A stretch of DNA of 64,000 nt. Source: Actinocrinis sp035653575 (GTDB lineage Bacteria; Actinomycetota; Actinomycetes; Streptomycetales; Catenulisporaceae). The notes beneath the pieces were generated by a model. That model was not told the origin of the DNA, did not search any database, and was given only the letters and a program-made list of their open reading frames with translations. Position 1 is the stretch's first letter. Each line of letters opens with the position of its first letter. The position numbers and the translations under genes were made by a program. The stretch is taken from the NCBI RefSeq assembly GCF_035653575.1, contig NZ_DASRBQ010000181.1, positions 30,243 through 94,242 on the forward strand, in the 5' to 3' direction. Below are positions 50,998-58,307 of this stretch, piece by piece.

Positions 50998-52143
50998 CTA
51001 TGCGGACTGTAGGGACTGCGGGCTCCGCTCATCGGCGGGAAGCTGCACCGTGACGCGGAGGCCGCCGGCGGCACGTGGCGTGACGGTGAGAGTTCCGTCG
51101 TGTGCCTCGGTGATGCTCTTCACGATTGCCAGGCCGAGGCCGACACCTGCCTGGTCGGCGTGTATGCGGTCGGTGCCGCGCTGGAACGGTTCGGTCAGCG
51201 TCGAGACCAGTTGTGGGCTGAGTTCCTCGCCGGTGTTCTCGACCGTGAGCGCCACCGTCTTCGGCAGCACGCTCGTCGTGATCCAGACCGTGCCCCGGTC
51301 GGGCAGGTTGTGGACGATCGCGTTGTGCACGAGGTTCGTCGTCATCTGCTGCAGGAGCGCCTCCGAGCCGCGGGCCGGAGCGATGTCACCGGAAGTCTCG
51401 ATGGTGAGGCCGCGTTTTTCGGCGAGGGGGAGGAGCGTTTCCGCGGCTTCCTCGGCGATGAGGGACAGGTCGACGCGCTCTCGGCTGAAGGAGCGCTGGT
51501 CGGCGCGGCTGAGCAGCAGCAACGCTTCGGTCAGCTCGATCGCGCGGGAGTTGACGGCGCGCAGGCGTTCGACGAGCGCGTCGGCGTCGCGGTTCGGGTC
51601 GTTGCGGGCGACGTCGAGCAGGCTCTGCGTGATGGCCAGTGGAGTGCGCAGTTCGTGCGAGGCGTTGGCCGCGAATCTCTGCTGCGCGGCGACGTGCGCT
51701 TCGAGCAGCGCGAGCATGGCGTCGAAGGCGTCGGCGAGCTCCCGGAACTCATCGCGGCGGCCGGGTAGCCCGATGCGGTGGGAGAGGGATCCGGTCGCGG
51801 CCATCCGCGTCGCGTGCGCGATCCGGGTGAGCGGTGCCAGCATACGGCCGGCCAGGAACCATCCTCCGACCAGGCCGAACACGAGGAGAAAGGCCAGCGC
51901 GACGGCTGCGGCCGGGGCGAAGCCGTTCAGGACGTCGTCGCGATTGAGCCCGGCGATGATCACGACGCCGGCCCTGTTCCGGCTGGCAAGCGCCTGCTGG
52001 ACGGCCCTGGGGTCGATGGTCGGCAGCCACCGCAGCACGAATATCCACATGACGGCCAGCAGGAGGGTGCTGGCGAGGAGGAGGAAGCCGGCGTAGCTGA
52101 GGGTGAGTTTGAGCCGGGCGCTGAGCCCTGGGCGTCTATTCAT
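50998..52143 (-). CDS. vanS: Sensor histidine kinase of the van system (VanS-like)
   Basis: The 381-residue protein has two membrane segments (LSYAGFLLLASTLLLAVMWIFVL, ~15-37; AAAVALAFLLVFGLVGGWFLA, ~78-98) around an outside loop of only ~40 residues, then a HAMP linker (~98-150). The H-box is NASHELRTPLAITQSLLD with His163, and N, G1 and G2 boxes are present (VHNAIVHNLPD; GVGLGLAIVKSITEAHDG). Short extracellular loops are typical of streptomycete VanS, which senses glycopeptides. The ATG at 52143 overlaps the vanR stop by 8 nt. The link to van rests on position next to vanHAX. Confidence 0.88.
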   Translation of the reverse strand: MNRRPGLSARLKLTLSYAGFLLLASTLLLAVMWIFVLRWLPTIDPRAVQQALASRNRAGVVIIAGLNRDDVLNGFAPAAAVALAFLLVFGLVGGWFLAGRMLAPLTRIAHATRMAATGSLSHRIGLPGRRDEFRELADAFDAMLALLEAHVAAQQRFAANASHELRTPLAITQSLLDVARNDPNRDADALVERLRAVNSRAIELTEALLLLSRADQRSFSRERVDLSLIAEEAAETLLPLAEKRGLTIETSGDIAPARGSEALLQQMTTNLVHNAIVHNLPDRGTVWITTSVLPKTVALTVENTGEELSPQLVSTLTEPFQRGTDRIHADQAGVGLGLAIVKSITEAHDGTLTVTPRAAGGLRVTVQLPADERSPQSLQSA

Positions 52144-52831
52144 GAGTGCCACCAGGGCGGGTTGTGTCTGTACCGGTGTCGATGCGGTAACCGACACCGG
52201 CCACGGTAGCGATGATCGACGGTTCGCCCAGTCGTTTGCGTAGGGCTGAGACCGTGATGCGCACAGCGTTGGTAAGCGGATCTGCGTTCTCATCCCACGC
52301 CCGTTCCAGTAGCGTCTCGGCGCTGATCACGCCGCCTTCGGCAGCGACGAGAACCTCGAGCACGGCGAACTGCTTGCGGGTGAGCGCGACGTACCGGCCG
52401 TCGCGATAGACCTCCCGGCGGAACGGATCCAGTCGCAGGCCGGCTATCTCTCGTACCGGTGGCCGGTTGTAGGCGCGCCTGCGGTCGAGTGCCCTGATGC
52501 GGAGCACGAGCTCGCGCAGTTCGAACGGCTTCGTCAGGTAGTCGTCGGCGCCGAGCTCGAAGCCGGAGGCCTTGTCGTCGAGCCGGTCCGCAGCGGTGAG
52601 CATCAGAATCGGCGTACCGCTACCGGAGGCGACGATGCGTTCGGCGATCTCGTCCCCGGAGGGGCCGGGGATGTCGCGGTCGAGGACGGCGATGTCGTAG
52701 GCGTTGACGCTCAGCAGTTCCAGCGCGGTATCGCCGTCGCCGGCGATGTCGGCCGCGATCGCTTCCAGGCGCAGGCCATCGCGGATGGCTTCCGCCATGT
52801 CGGGCTCGTCCTCAACGACCAACACGCGCAT
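52136..52831 (-). CDS. vanR: OmpR-family response regulator (VanR-like)
   Basis: The 231-residue protein has a receiver domain (MRVLVVEDEPDMAEAIRDGL, phospho-acceptor Asp51 in VLDRDIPG, conserved Lys101 in YLTKPF) and an OmpR-type winged helix (LTRKQFAVLEVLVAAEGGVIS, VRITVSALRKRLGEP, GVGYRID). It lies upstream of and overlaps the kinase gene, and is divergent from vanHAX. It would activate that operon when phosphorylated by the kinase. Confidence 0.9.
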   Translation of the reverse strand: MRVLVVEDEPDMAEAIRDGLRLEAIAADIAGDGDTALELLSVNAYDIAVLDRDIPGPSGDEIAERIVASGSGTPILMLTAADRLDDKASGFELGADDYLTKPFELRELVLRIRALDRRRAYNRPPVREIAGLRLDPFRREVYRDGRYVALTRKQFAVLEVLVAAEGGVISAETLLERAWDENADPLTNAVRITVSALRKRLGEPSIIATVAGVGYRIDTGTDTTRPGGTHE

Positions 52832-52853
52832 GCTCTCGATGATCTCAGCTGGA

Positions 52854-52870
52854 GCATATTGTCGGCATAT
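52854..52870. promoter_or_regulatory. Direct repeats in the vanR-vanH divergent region, candidate VanR site
   Basis: GCATAT occurs at 52854-52859 and 52865-52870, exactly 11 bp apart, and a variant GCATAC at 52879-52884. OmpR-family regulators bind tandem half-sites at about this spacing. On the minus strand the first repeat overlaps a TATGCT -10-like hexamer for vanR. The region is only 87 bp long, so both promoters must share it. No match to published VanR sites is claimed. Confidence 0.35.
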
Positions 52871-52918
52871 CGAAAACCGCATACGTGCTGGCAACACCGC
52901 GCTGCCTTGACTTGACGC

Positions 52919-54001
52919 GTGACCTACAGCGAACCGGCACGAACAGCGGACCTCCCCACCCGAACACCTTCGCGCTCGTTCTCATCGGCCGCGTCCGAGC
53001 AGCGTCGGGAGCGTGGCGCGGCGGGCGGTGCCGTCCCGAAAACGGGAATCACGATTTACGGTTGCGAGCCGGATGAAGCCGTTTTGTTCCGGCAGTTGGC
53101 ACCTCGCTTCGGCGTGGTACCGACGATTGAGGCGGCGCCGGTATCTCACGGCAACGTAGAGTTGGCATTGGGGAATCGATGCATCAGCATCGGCCACAAA
53201 ACCCAAGTCGCCAACCCCGTTCTGGTTGCGCTCAGCCGGGCCGGCGTGGAGTACATCTCCACAAGGAGCATCGGCTACAACCATATCGACGTGGAATACG
53301 CGGAGAGTGTCGGCATCTGTGTCGAGAATGTCGCGTACTCGCCCGACAGCGTCGCGGACTACACGCTGATGCTCATGCTGATGGTGCTGCGGAACGCGAA
53401 ATCCACCATCAGGCGCGCTGGCGTTCACGACTATCGGCTTAACGAAGCGCGCGGGAAAGAGCTACGTGACCTGGCCGTCGGGGTGGTTGGAACCGGGCGC
53501 ATCGGTGCAGCAGTTATCGACAGATTACGAGGCTTCGGCTGTCGCATATTAGCGTGTGACAGCTGCCCGCAAGTGGATGCGGACTACTTCCCTCTCGATG
53601 AACTGCTGCGGTTGAGCGATGTTATCACGCTTCATACGCCGCTTAATGCGGACACGCATCACTTGATAAATCGACGGCGTATCGAGCGGATGAAGCGCGG
53701 CGCGATCGTCGTCAACACGGGGCGCGGTGCACTCATCGATACTGACGCTCTGGTCGAGGCGCTGGAAAGCGGTCAACTGGGCGGGGCGGCCTTGGACGTC
53801 ATCGAGGGGGAGGAGGGCATATTTTACGCCGACTGCGGCGGCAAGCGTATCGAAAGTAAACGCTTGTTGCTGCTGCAGGAAATGCCGAACGTGCTCATCA
53901 GCCCGCACACCGCGTATTACACGGACCACGCTCTGGCTGACACCGTGGAAAACTCCATCATCAACTGCCTGGAATTCGAAAGCGGGAAGCGGCATGGATA
54001 G
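52919..54001 (+). CDS. vanH: VanH D-lactate dehydrogenase
   Basis: The protein reduces pyruvate to D-lactate for the modified stem peptide. After an unusual ~40-residue N-terminal extension, the sequence matches VanH throughout: GITIYGCEPDEA, EYISTRSIGYNHIDVEYAES, AYSPDSVADYTLMLMLM, GVVGTGRIGAAVIDRLRG (NAD-binding), NTGRGALID, LDVIEGEEGIFY and HTAYYTDHALADTVE with the catalytic His. Two TTA codons occur at 53525-53527 and 53549-53551. Three 60-base lines counted here have 55-57% GC, against 75% in a ribE line. The GTG at 52919 is the only in-frame start between an upstream stop and the conserved part. The stop overlaps vanA by 8 nt. Confidence 0.95.
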   Translation: MTYSEPARTADLPTRTPSRSFSSAASEQRRERGAAGGAVPKTGITIYGCEPDEAVLFRQLAPRFGVVPTIEAAPVSHGNVELALGNRCISIGHKTQVANPVLVALSRAGVEYISTRSIGYNHIDVEYAESVGICVENVAYSPDSVADYTLMLMLMVLRNAKSTIRRAGVHDYRLNEARGKELRDLAVGVVGTGRIGAAVIDRLRGFGCRILACDSCPQVDADYFPLDELLRLSDVITLHTPLNADTHHLINRRRIERMKRGAIVVNTGRGALIDTDALVEALESGQLGGAALDVIEGEEGIFYADCGGKRIESKRLLLLQEMPNVLISPHTAYYTDHALADTVENSIINCLEFESGKRHG

Positions 54002-55034
54002 GTTGAGGGTCGGGATCATATTCGGGGGCTGTTCCGAGGAGCACCCCATCTCTGTCAAGTCCGCGCAGGAGGTGGCGAAGAGCCTCGACCTCGAAAAGTA
54101 CGAACCGTTCTACCTCGGGATCACGAAGACCGGGGCCTGGAGGCTCTGCGAGGGCCCCAACGCGAACTGGGAGAACGGTGACAGCCGTCCCGCCGTGCTG
54201 TCACCGGACCGAAGCGTGCGCGGGTTGATCGTTCTGGAGAGCGAGAGGTTCGAGACGATCGGCCTCGATGTCGTATTGCCCGTCCTGCACGGCAAACTCG
54301 GCGAGGACGGCGCGATTCAGGGTCTGCTGGAGCTCTCCGGCATTCCCTACGTGGGCTGCGACATCCAGAGTTCCGCATTGTGCATGGACAAATCCCTTAC
54401 CTACCGTGTCGCTCGCAGCGCAGGAATCGCCACGCCGAACTTCTGGACGGTCGCGGCGAACGAGAAACCCGAAGCCGACCAGCTCACCTATCCGGTCTTC
54501 GTGAAGCCGGCCCGATCGGGGTCCTCCTTCGGCGTCAGCAAGGTGTCGCGGGAAGAGGAACTGGCAAGCGCGGTGCAGGACGCTCGGCAGTACGACTCGA
54601 AGGTGCTGATCGAGGAGGCCGTGGTCGGCAGCGAGGTCGGATGCGCCATCTTGGGAAACAACGCGGACCTGATCGCCGGCGAGGTGGATCGCATCGCGCT
54701 GTCCCACGGCTTCTTCAAGATCCACCAGGAGCGCGATCCCGAACGCGGCTCCGAGAACTCGACGCCGATCGTTCCGGCCGACATTTCCGCGGAAGCGCGC
54801 TCGCTGGTCCAGGAGACGGCAAAGACCGTATATCGGGTGTTGGGCTGCCGAGGGCTCTCGCGGGTGGACATGTTCCTGAAGGACAACGGGGACGTGGTGC
54901 TCAACGAGGTCAATACGCTCCCCGGAATGACCTCGTACAGCCGTTACCCGAGGATGATGGCGGCCGCCGGGCTGCCGCTCGCCGAAGTGATCGATCAGTT
55001 GGTGTCGCTGACATTGACGGGATACCGGCGATGA
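53994..55034 (+). CDS. vanA: VanA-type D-alanine--D-lactate ligase
   Basis: The 346-residue ATP-grasp ligase has VGIIFGGCSEEHPISVKSAQEV, VLPVLHGKLGEDGAIQGLLE and the binding loop FVKPARSGSSFGVSKV. The segment EVDRIALSHGFFKIHQERDPERGSEN carries the omega-loop Ile-His-Gln-Glu pattern, whose His selects D-lactate over D-alanine. LSRVDMFLKDNGDVVLNEVNTLPGMTSYSRYP is the ATP/Mg site. It makes the D-Ala-D-Lac ester that vancomycin binds poorly. The symbol is used for the type; the exact class name (VanA or streptomycete orthologue) cannot be set from one sequence. Its stop overlaps vanX by 4 nt. Confidence 0.95.
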   Translation: MDRLRVGIIFGGCSEEHPISVKSAQEVAKSLDLEKYEPFYLGITKTGAWRLCEGPNANWENGDSRPAVLSPDRSVRGLIVLESERFETIGLDVVLPVLHGKLGEDGAIQGLLELSGIPYVGCDIQSSALCMDKSLTYRVARSAGIATPNFWTVAANEKPEADQLTYPVFVKPARSGSSFGVSKVSREEELASAVQDARQYDSKVLIEEAVVGSEVGCAILGNNADLIAGEVDRIALSHGFFKIHQERDPERGSENSTPIVPADISAEARSLVQETAKTVYRVLGCRGLSRVDMFLKDNGDVVLNEVNTLPGMTSYSRYPRMMAAAGLPLAEVIDQLVSLTLTGYRR

Positions 55035-55639
55035 AGGACGACTTCGTCTTCGTGGACGAGCTCATACCAGGCCTGCGATGGGACGCCAAGTACGCCACGT
55101 GGGACAACTTCACCGGCAAACCGGTGGACGGATACCTGGCGAACAGAATAGTCGGCACGACGGCTTTATGCCTGGCGCTGGAGCGGGCCCGAGAAAAAGC
55201 CGAATCGCTCGGCTTCGGCCTGCTGCTCTGGGACGGTTACCGCCCACAATGCGCCGTGGACTGCTTCCTGCGCTGGTCACAACAGCCGGAGGACGGCCGC
55301 ACCAAGCTACGGCACTATCCGAACATCGACAGACCCGAGATGTTCGAAAAGGGCTACGTGGCCACCAAGTCAGGCCACAGCCGAGGCAGCACAGTCGACC
55401 TGACGCTCTATCACCTGGCTACGGGTGAGCTCGCGGCTATGGGCGGCGGCCATGACCTGATGGATCCGATCTCACACCACGGAGCGCAGGGCATCACGCC
55501 CGTCGAGGCCAGAAACCGGCGGCACCTTCGCACCATCATGGAGGGCGCCGGATTCAGCGCGTACGAGCGTGAGTGGTGGCACTACACGCTGCGCCACGAA
55601 CCCTATCCGGACACCTATTTCGACTTCCCCATCACGTAG
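55031..55639 (+). CDS. vanX: VanX D-Ala-D-Ala dipeptidase
   Basis: The 202-residue protein has the same length as enterococcal VanX. All key residues fall at the same positions: Arg71 (WDGYRPQ), zinc ligands His116 and Asp123 (SGHSRGSTVDLTLY) and His184, and the catalytic Glu181 (EREWWHYTL). It hydrolyses D-Ala-D-Ala so that only D-Ala-D-Lac enters precursors. The ATG overlaps the vanA stop. One TTA codon lies at 55166-55168. It is the last gene of the operon; no vanJ, vanK or vanY follows in this window. Confidence 0.96.
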   Translation: MKDDFVFVDELIPGLRWDAKYATWDNFTGKPVDGYLANRIVGTTALCLALERAREKAESLGFGLLLWDGYRPQCAVDCFLRWSQQPEDGRTKLRHYPNIDRPEMFEKGYVATKSGHSRGSTVDLTLYHLATGELAAMGGGHDLMDPISHHGAQGITPVEARNRRHLRTIMEGAGFSAYEREWWHYTLRHEPYPDTYFDFPIT

Positions 55640-55782
55640 GCCGCGGGCCGCCTTCGGGCGCGGACGAATCCGCGCGATCGCGTGACCTTCGGCCCCTGCC
55701 ATGCACGCGTGGCGCGGCGAAAGTGGTCGGGGTGGCGCCCGCAGCTCGCGTGGGCGCCACCCTGACGAGCGAGGAGCCCAAG

Positions 55783-55924
55783 GTGGCCAAGGCGTATTTA
55801 GTGGGAGGCGGCATCGCGGCGCTCTCCGCCGCCGCCTTCCTGATCCGTGACGGCGCCGGTCTACGAGGGCCAGCACGACCCGCGCGTGCTCGCCCGCGCA
55901 CTCGACACCCTGCATCGCAGGTAG
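55783..55924 (+). pseudogene. Remnant of an oleate hydratase gene (N- and C-terminal ends only)
   Basis: A GTG preceded by GAGGAG starts AKAYLVGGGIAALSAAAFLIRDG, the FAD-binding N-terminus of oleate hydratase. At about 55856 the frame shifts, and the next frame reads VYEGQHDPRVLARALDTLHRR then TAG, the typical C-terminus of the same family. The ~500 residues between are gone. It is read as an internally deleted gene with an intact ribosome site. A TTA codon is present. The remaining ~145 nt on each side (55640-55782, 55925-56010) hold no gene; a 10-bp direct repeat AGCTGCGCAG occurs at 55926 and 55956. Confidence 0.75.
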
Positions 55925-56010
55925 CAGCTGCGCAGTGAGTAGCCACGAAGTTCGTAGCTGCGCAGGCATCGACATCTACGGCCATTGCTGCTGCTACTGC
56001 GACGCATAAA

Positions 56011-56048
56011 CCGGTGGGCCGCCGAAGTACTCTTCGGCGGCCCACCGG
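56011..56048. terminator. Strong intrinsic terminator after the oleate hydratase remnant
   Basis: Arms CCGGTGGGCCGCCGAAG (56011-56027) and CTTCGGCGGCCCACCGG (56032-56048) form a perfect 17-bp stem with a TACT loop. AAA precedes and TTT follows nearby. It separates the van region from the sigma/ABC operon. Confidence 0.88.
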
Positions 56049-56185
56049 CGGTTTGATGTGTGTGCGAGGCGCTCATCACGCCGTCGCGGCGGCGTACGGG
56101 TGCTGCGGGGACGGGGGCGCCGGTGTCTCACCGCAACCAGCGTTCTGGCGTGAACCATTTCGTCCCGCGGCGCAACAGGGAAGCG

Positions 56186-56797
56186 ATGGACGAGGACGAG
56201 CAGCTGATCGCGCGGATTCGCGCGGGCGAGGACGCGGCGTTGCGGGAACTGGTGTTCCGGCACACGCCGTGGCTCGGCGCGCGGCTGCGTGCCGTGCTTT
56301 GTCCCGCGGACGCCGAGGACGTGCTGCAGGAGACCTTCCTGGCCGTCTGGCGCGGCGCCTCCGGCTATCGCTTCGAAGGCGAGGTCGGCGGCTGGCTGTG
56401 GGGGATCGCCCGGCGGCAGGCGGCGCTGTTTCTACGCCGGCGGGGTCCGGCCGAGTTGCTCGCCGTGCCGGCGGAGTCGCTCGCCGCCGCGGCTGAGGCC
56501 GGCCGTTCGCACGGTACCGCACCGGACCTGGCGCAGGCGGCGGTCGTGCGGGCGGAGCTGGCTGAGGCGGTGCTCGCCCTGGGTCCGGAAGGAAGCGCGG
56601 ATCGGGAGGTGTGGCAGCTGATGTACGTCGAGGACCGGCCGGTCGCGGAGGTCGCCCGGATGCTCGGTGTTCCGCCTGGCACCGTCAAGAGCCGGGCTCA
56701 TCGGGTGCGGCGTGTTCTTCGCAGGGCGCTGAGCGGTGAAGGCTCGGACGCGCACCTACCCGCGCATGAGAACGGACGCGGCAGAGGTGAGCGATGA
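56186..56797 (+). CDS. ECF RNA polymerase sigma factor
   Basis: The 203-residue protein has region 2 (EQLIARIRAGEDAALRELVFRHTPWLGARLRAVL, AEDVLQETFLAVWRG) and region 4 (LMYVEDRPVAEVARMLGVPPGTVKSRAHRVRRVLRR). AGGGAAG lies before the ATG at 56186, which is preferred to the open frame back to 56060. Its end overlaps a membrane-protein gene by 4 nt; that partner may act as its inhibitor, though no zinc-finger motif is seen. Confidence 0.92.
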   Translation: MDEDEQLIARIRAGEDAALRELVFRHTPWLGARLRAVLCPADAEDVLQETFLAVWRGASGYRFEGEVGGWLWGIARRQAALFLRRRGPAELLAVPAESLAAAAEAGRSHGTAPDLAQAAVVRAELAEAVLALGPEGSADREVWQLMYVEDRPVAEVARMLGVPPGTVKSRAHRVRRVLRRALSGEGSDAHLPAHENGRGRGER

Positions 56798-57555
56798 GAC
56801 CGGCGACGAATGCCCGCGCAGGCAGCGGCGACGAGATCGACCCGCGCCGCGTCTGGCTGGGGGTCGCCGGCGAGCTGTGGCGACGCGAACCGAGCCACGT
56901 GGAGCGGCTGGCGTCGCGGCTGCTGCGGTCGGCGGGTTTGGCGCGGGCGCTGGTGATCACCCCGTCGCTGATGCTCTCCTGGCTGGTCGCGAGCCTGGTG
57001 GTGATCACGGTGGGCGCCGTCGCGACGGCGGCGACCGGCACGCCCTTCGTGGCGCTCTTCGCCCCGCCGGTCGCCGCCTGCGGCATCGCCTTCGCCTACG
57101 GACCCGGGATCGATCCGGCCTGGGAGCTGGCACGCAGCACGGCGGTGGACGATCGCCTGGTGCTGCTGGTGCGCGCCCTGGTCGTCTTCGCTCTCAATGC
57201 CCTGATTGGCGTGCTCGCCACGCTGGCGTCATCCGCGGCGCGCTCCGGGCTAACGGCGGGGGCGGGGAGCGGGGGCGCTCAGGCGGTCGGGTCTGTCACA
57301 TACGGGTGGCTGCTGCCGATGACAGCGATCTGCCTGCTCTCGCTCGCCACCAGTGCCCTGCTCGGCTCCTCGAGCGCGGGCCTGGTCGCCGGCCTCGGCG
57401 GTTGGGCATTGGCCGTGGTCGGCGGGCGGGCCGCGGACGGCGCGTTCACGGCCGCCGTCACCGATCCCGGGTGGCGCCTGGTCTACCTGTCCATGGCCCT
57501 GTGTTGTGGCGCGGGCGCGGTCTTCGCGCTGCGTGGTGTGAGAGGACCTCGATGA
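56794..57555 (+). CDS. Membrane protein coupled to the ECF sigma factor
   Basis: The 253-residue protein has a soluble ~50-residue N-terminus (VWLGVAGELWRREPSHVERLASRLLRSAG), then about six hydrophobic segments (LVASLVVITVGAVATAATG, FVALFAPPVAACGIAFAYG, and so on). The soluble part plus membrane part could make it an anti-sigma factor, but no HxxxCxxC is present. An alternative is an ABC permease subunit. It overlaps both neighbours by 4 nt. Confidence 0.72.
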   Translation: MRPATNARAGSGDEIDPRRVWLGVAGELWRREPSHVERLASRLLRSAGLARALVITPSLMLSWLVASLVVITVGAVATAATGTPFVALFAPPVAACGIAFAYGPGIDPAWELARSTAVDDRLVLLVRALVVFALNALIGVLATLASSAARSGLTAGAGSGGAQAVGSVTYGWLLPMTAICLLSLATSALLGSSSAGLVAGLGGWALAVVGGRAADGAFTAAVTDPGWRLVYLSMALCCGAGAVFALRGVRGPR

Positions 57556-58307
57556 ACGTCGATATCAAGGACGTGACCCGCAAGTTCGGGTCCGCGCAGG
57601 CGGTCGCAGGTGTCAGCTGGGTGGCCGGGGCTGGTGTGCACGGGCTGCTCGGGCCGAACGGCGCGGGCAAGACGACGTTGCTGCGCATGATGGCCACGGT
57701 CATCGGGCCGACTTCGGGCACCCTGCGGCTGCTGGACCGCGATCCCGGCGCGCACCCGCAATGCCGCGAAATCCGCCGCCGCCTCGGCTACCTACCGCAG
57801 AACCTCGGCTACTACCCCGGGTTCACCATCGCGGAGTTCGTCGAGTACTTCGCGCTGCTTAAGGACATGCCGCCGAACCGAGTGCCGGCCGCGGTCGCCA
57901 GCGCGATCGAGCAGGTGGGACTCGGTGACAAGGCCAGGGCGAAGCTGCGCACCCTCTCCGGCGGGATGCTGCGGCGGGTCGGAATCGCGCAGGCGATCGT
58001 CAACGACCCCCACCTGCTGCTGCTCGACGAGCCCACCGCGGGACTGGACCCGGAGCAGCGGGTGGCGTTCCGCACGATGCTGCGCGAGATCGGTGAGCGC
58101 GCCACGGTGGTGATCAGCACGCACCTGGTCGAGGATGTCGCGGCCGCGTGCAGCGAGGTCGTGCTGATGAACGCGGGACGGCTCGTCTTCCGCGGAACGC
58201 CGCGGGACTTGGTGGCCCGCGGCGCGAGCGTCGTCGGCGACGGCGGCAGCGGAGACTCTCCGCTCGAACGCGGTTACGCCGCGGTACTAGCGGAGGCCCG
58301 GCGATGA
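57552..58307 (+). CDS. ABC transporter ATP-binding protein
   Basis: The 251-residue protein has Walker A GPNGAGKTTLLRMMATV, Q-loop RLGYLPQNLGYYPGFT, signature TLSGGMLRRVGIAQAI, Walker B LLLLDEPTAGLDPEQRV and H-loop STHLVEDVA. It starts MNVDIKDVTRKFGSAQAV. The match is to ABC-2 type exporters. It sits between two membrane genes with 4-nt overlaps, and serves as the motor of this operon's transporter. Confidence 0.94.
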   Translation: MNVDIKDVTRKFGSAQAVAGVSWVAGAGVHGLLGPNGAGKTTLLRMMATVIGPTSGTLRLLDRDPGAHPQCREIRRRLGYLPQNLGYYPGFTIAEFVEYFALLKDMPPNRVPAAVASAIEQVGLGDKARAKLRTLSGGMLRRVGIAQAIVNDPHLLLLDEPTAGLDPEQRVAFRTMLREIGERATVVISTHLVEDVAAACSEVVLMNAGRLVFRGTPRDLVARGASVVGDGGSGDSPLERGYAAVLAEARR

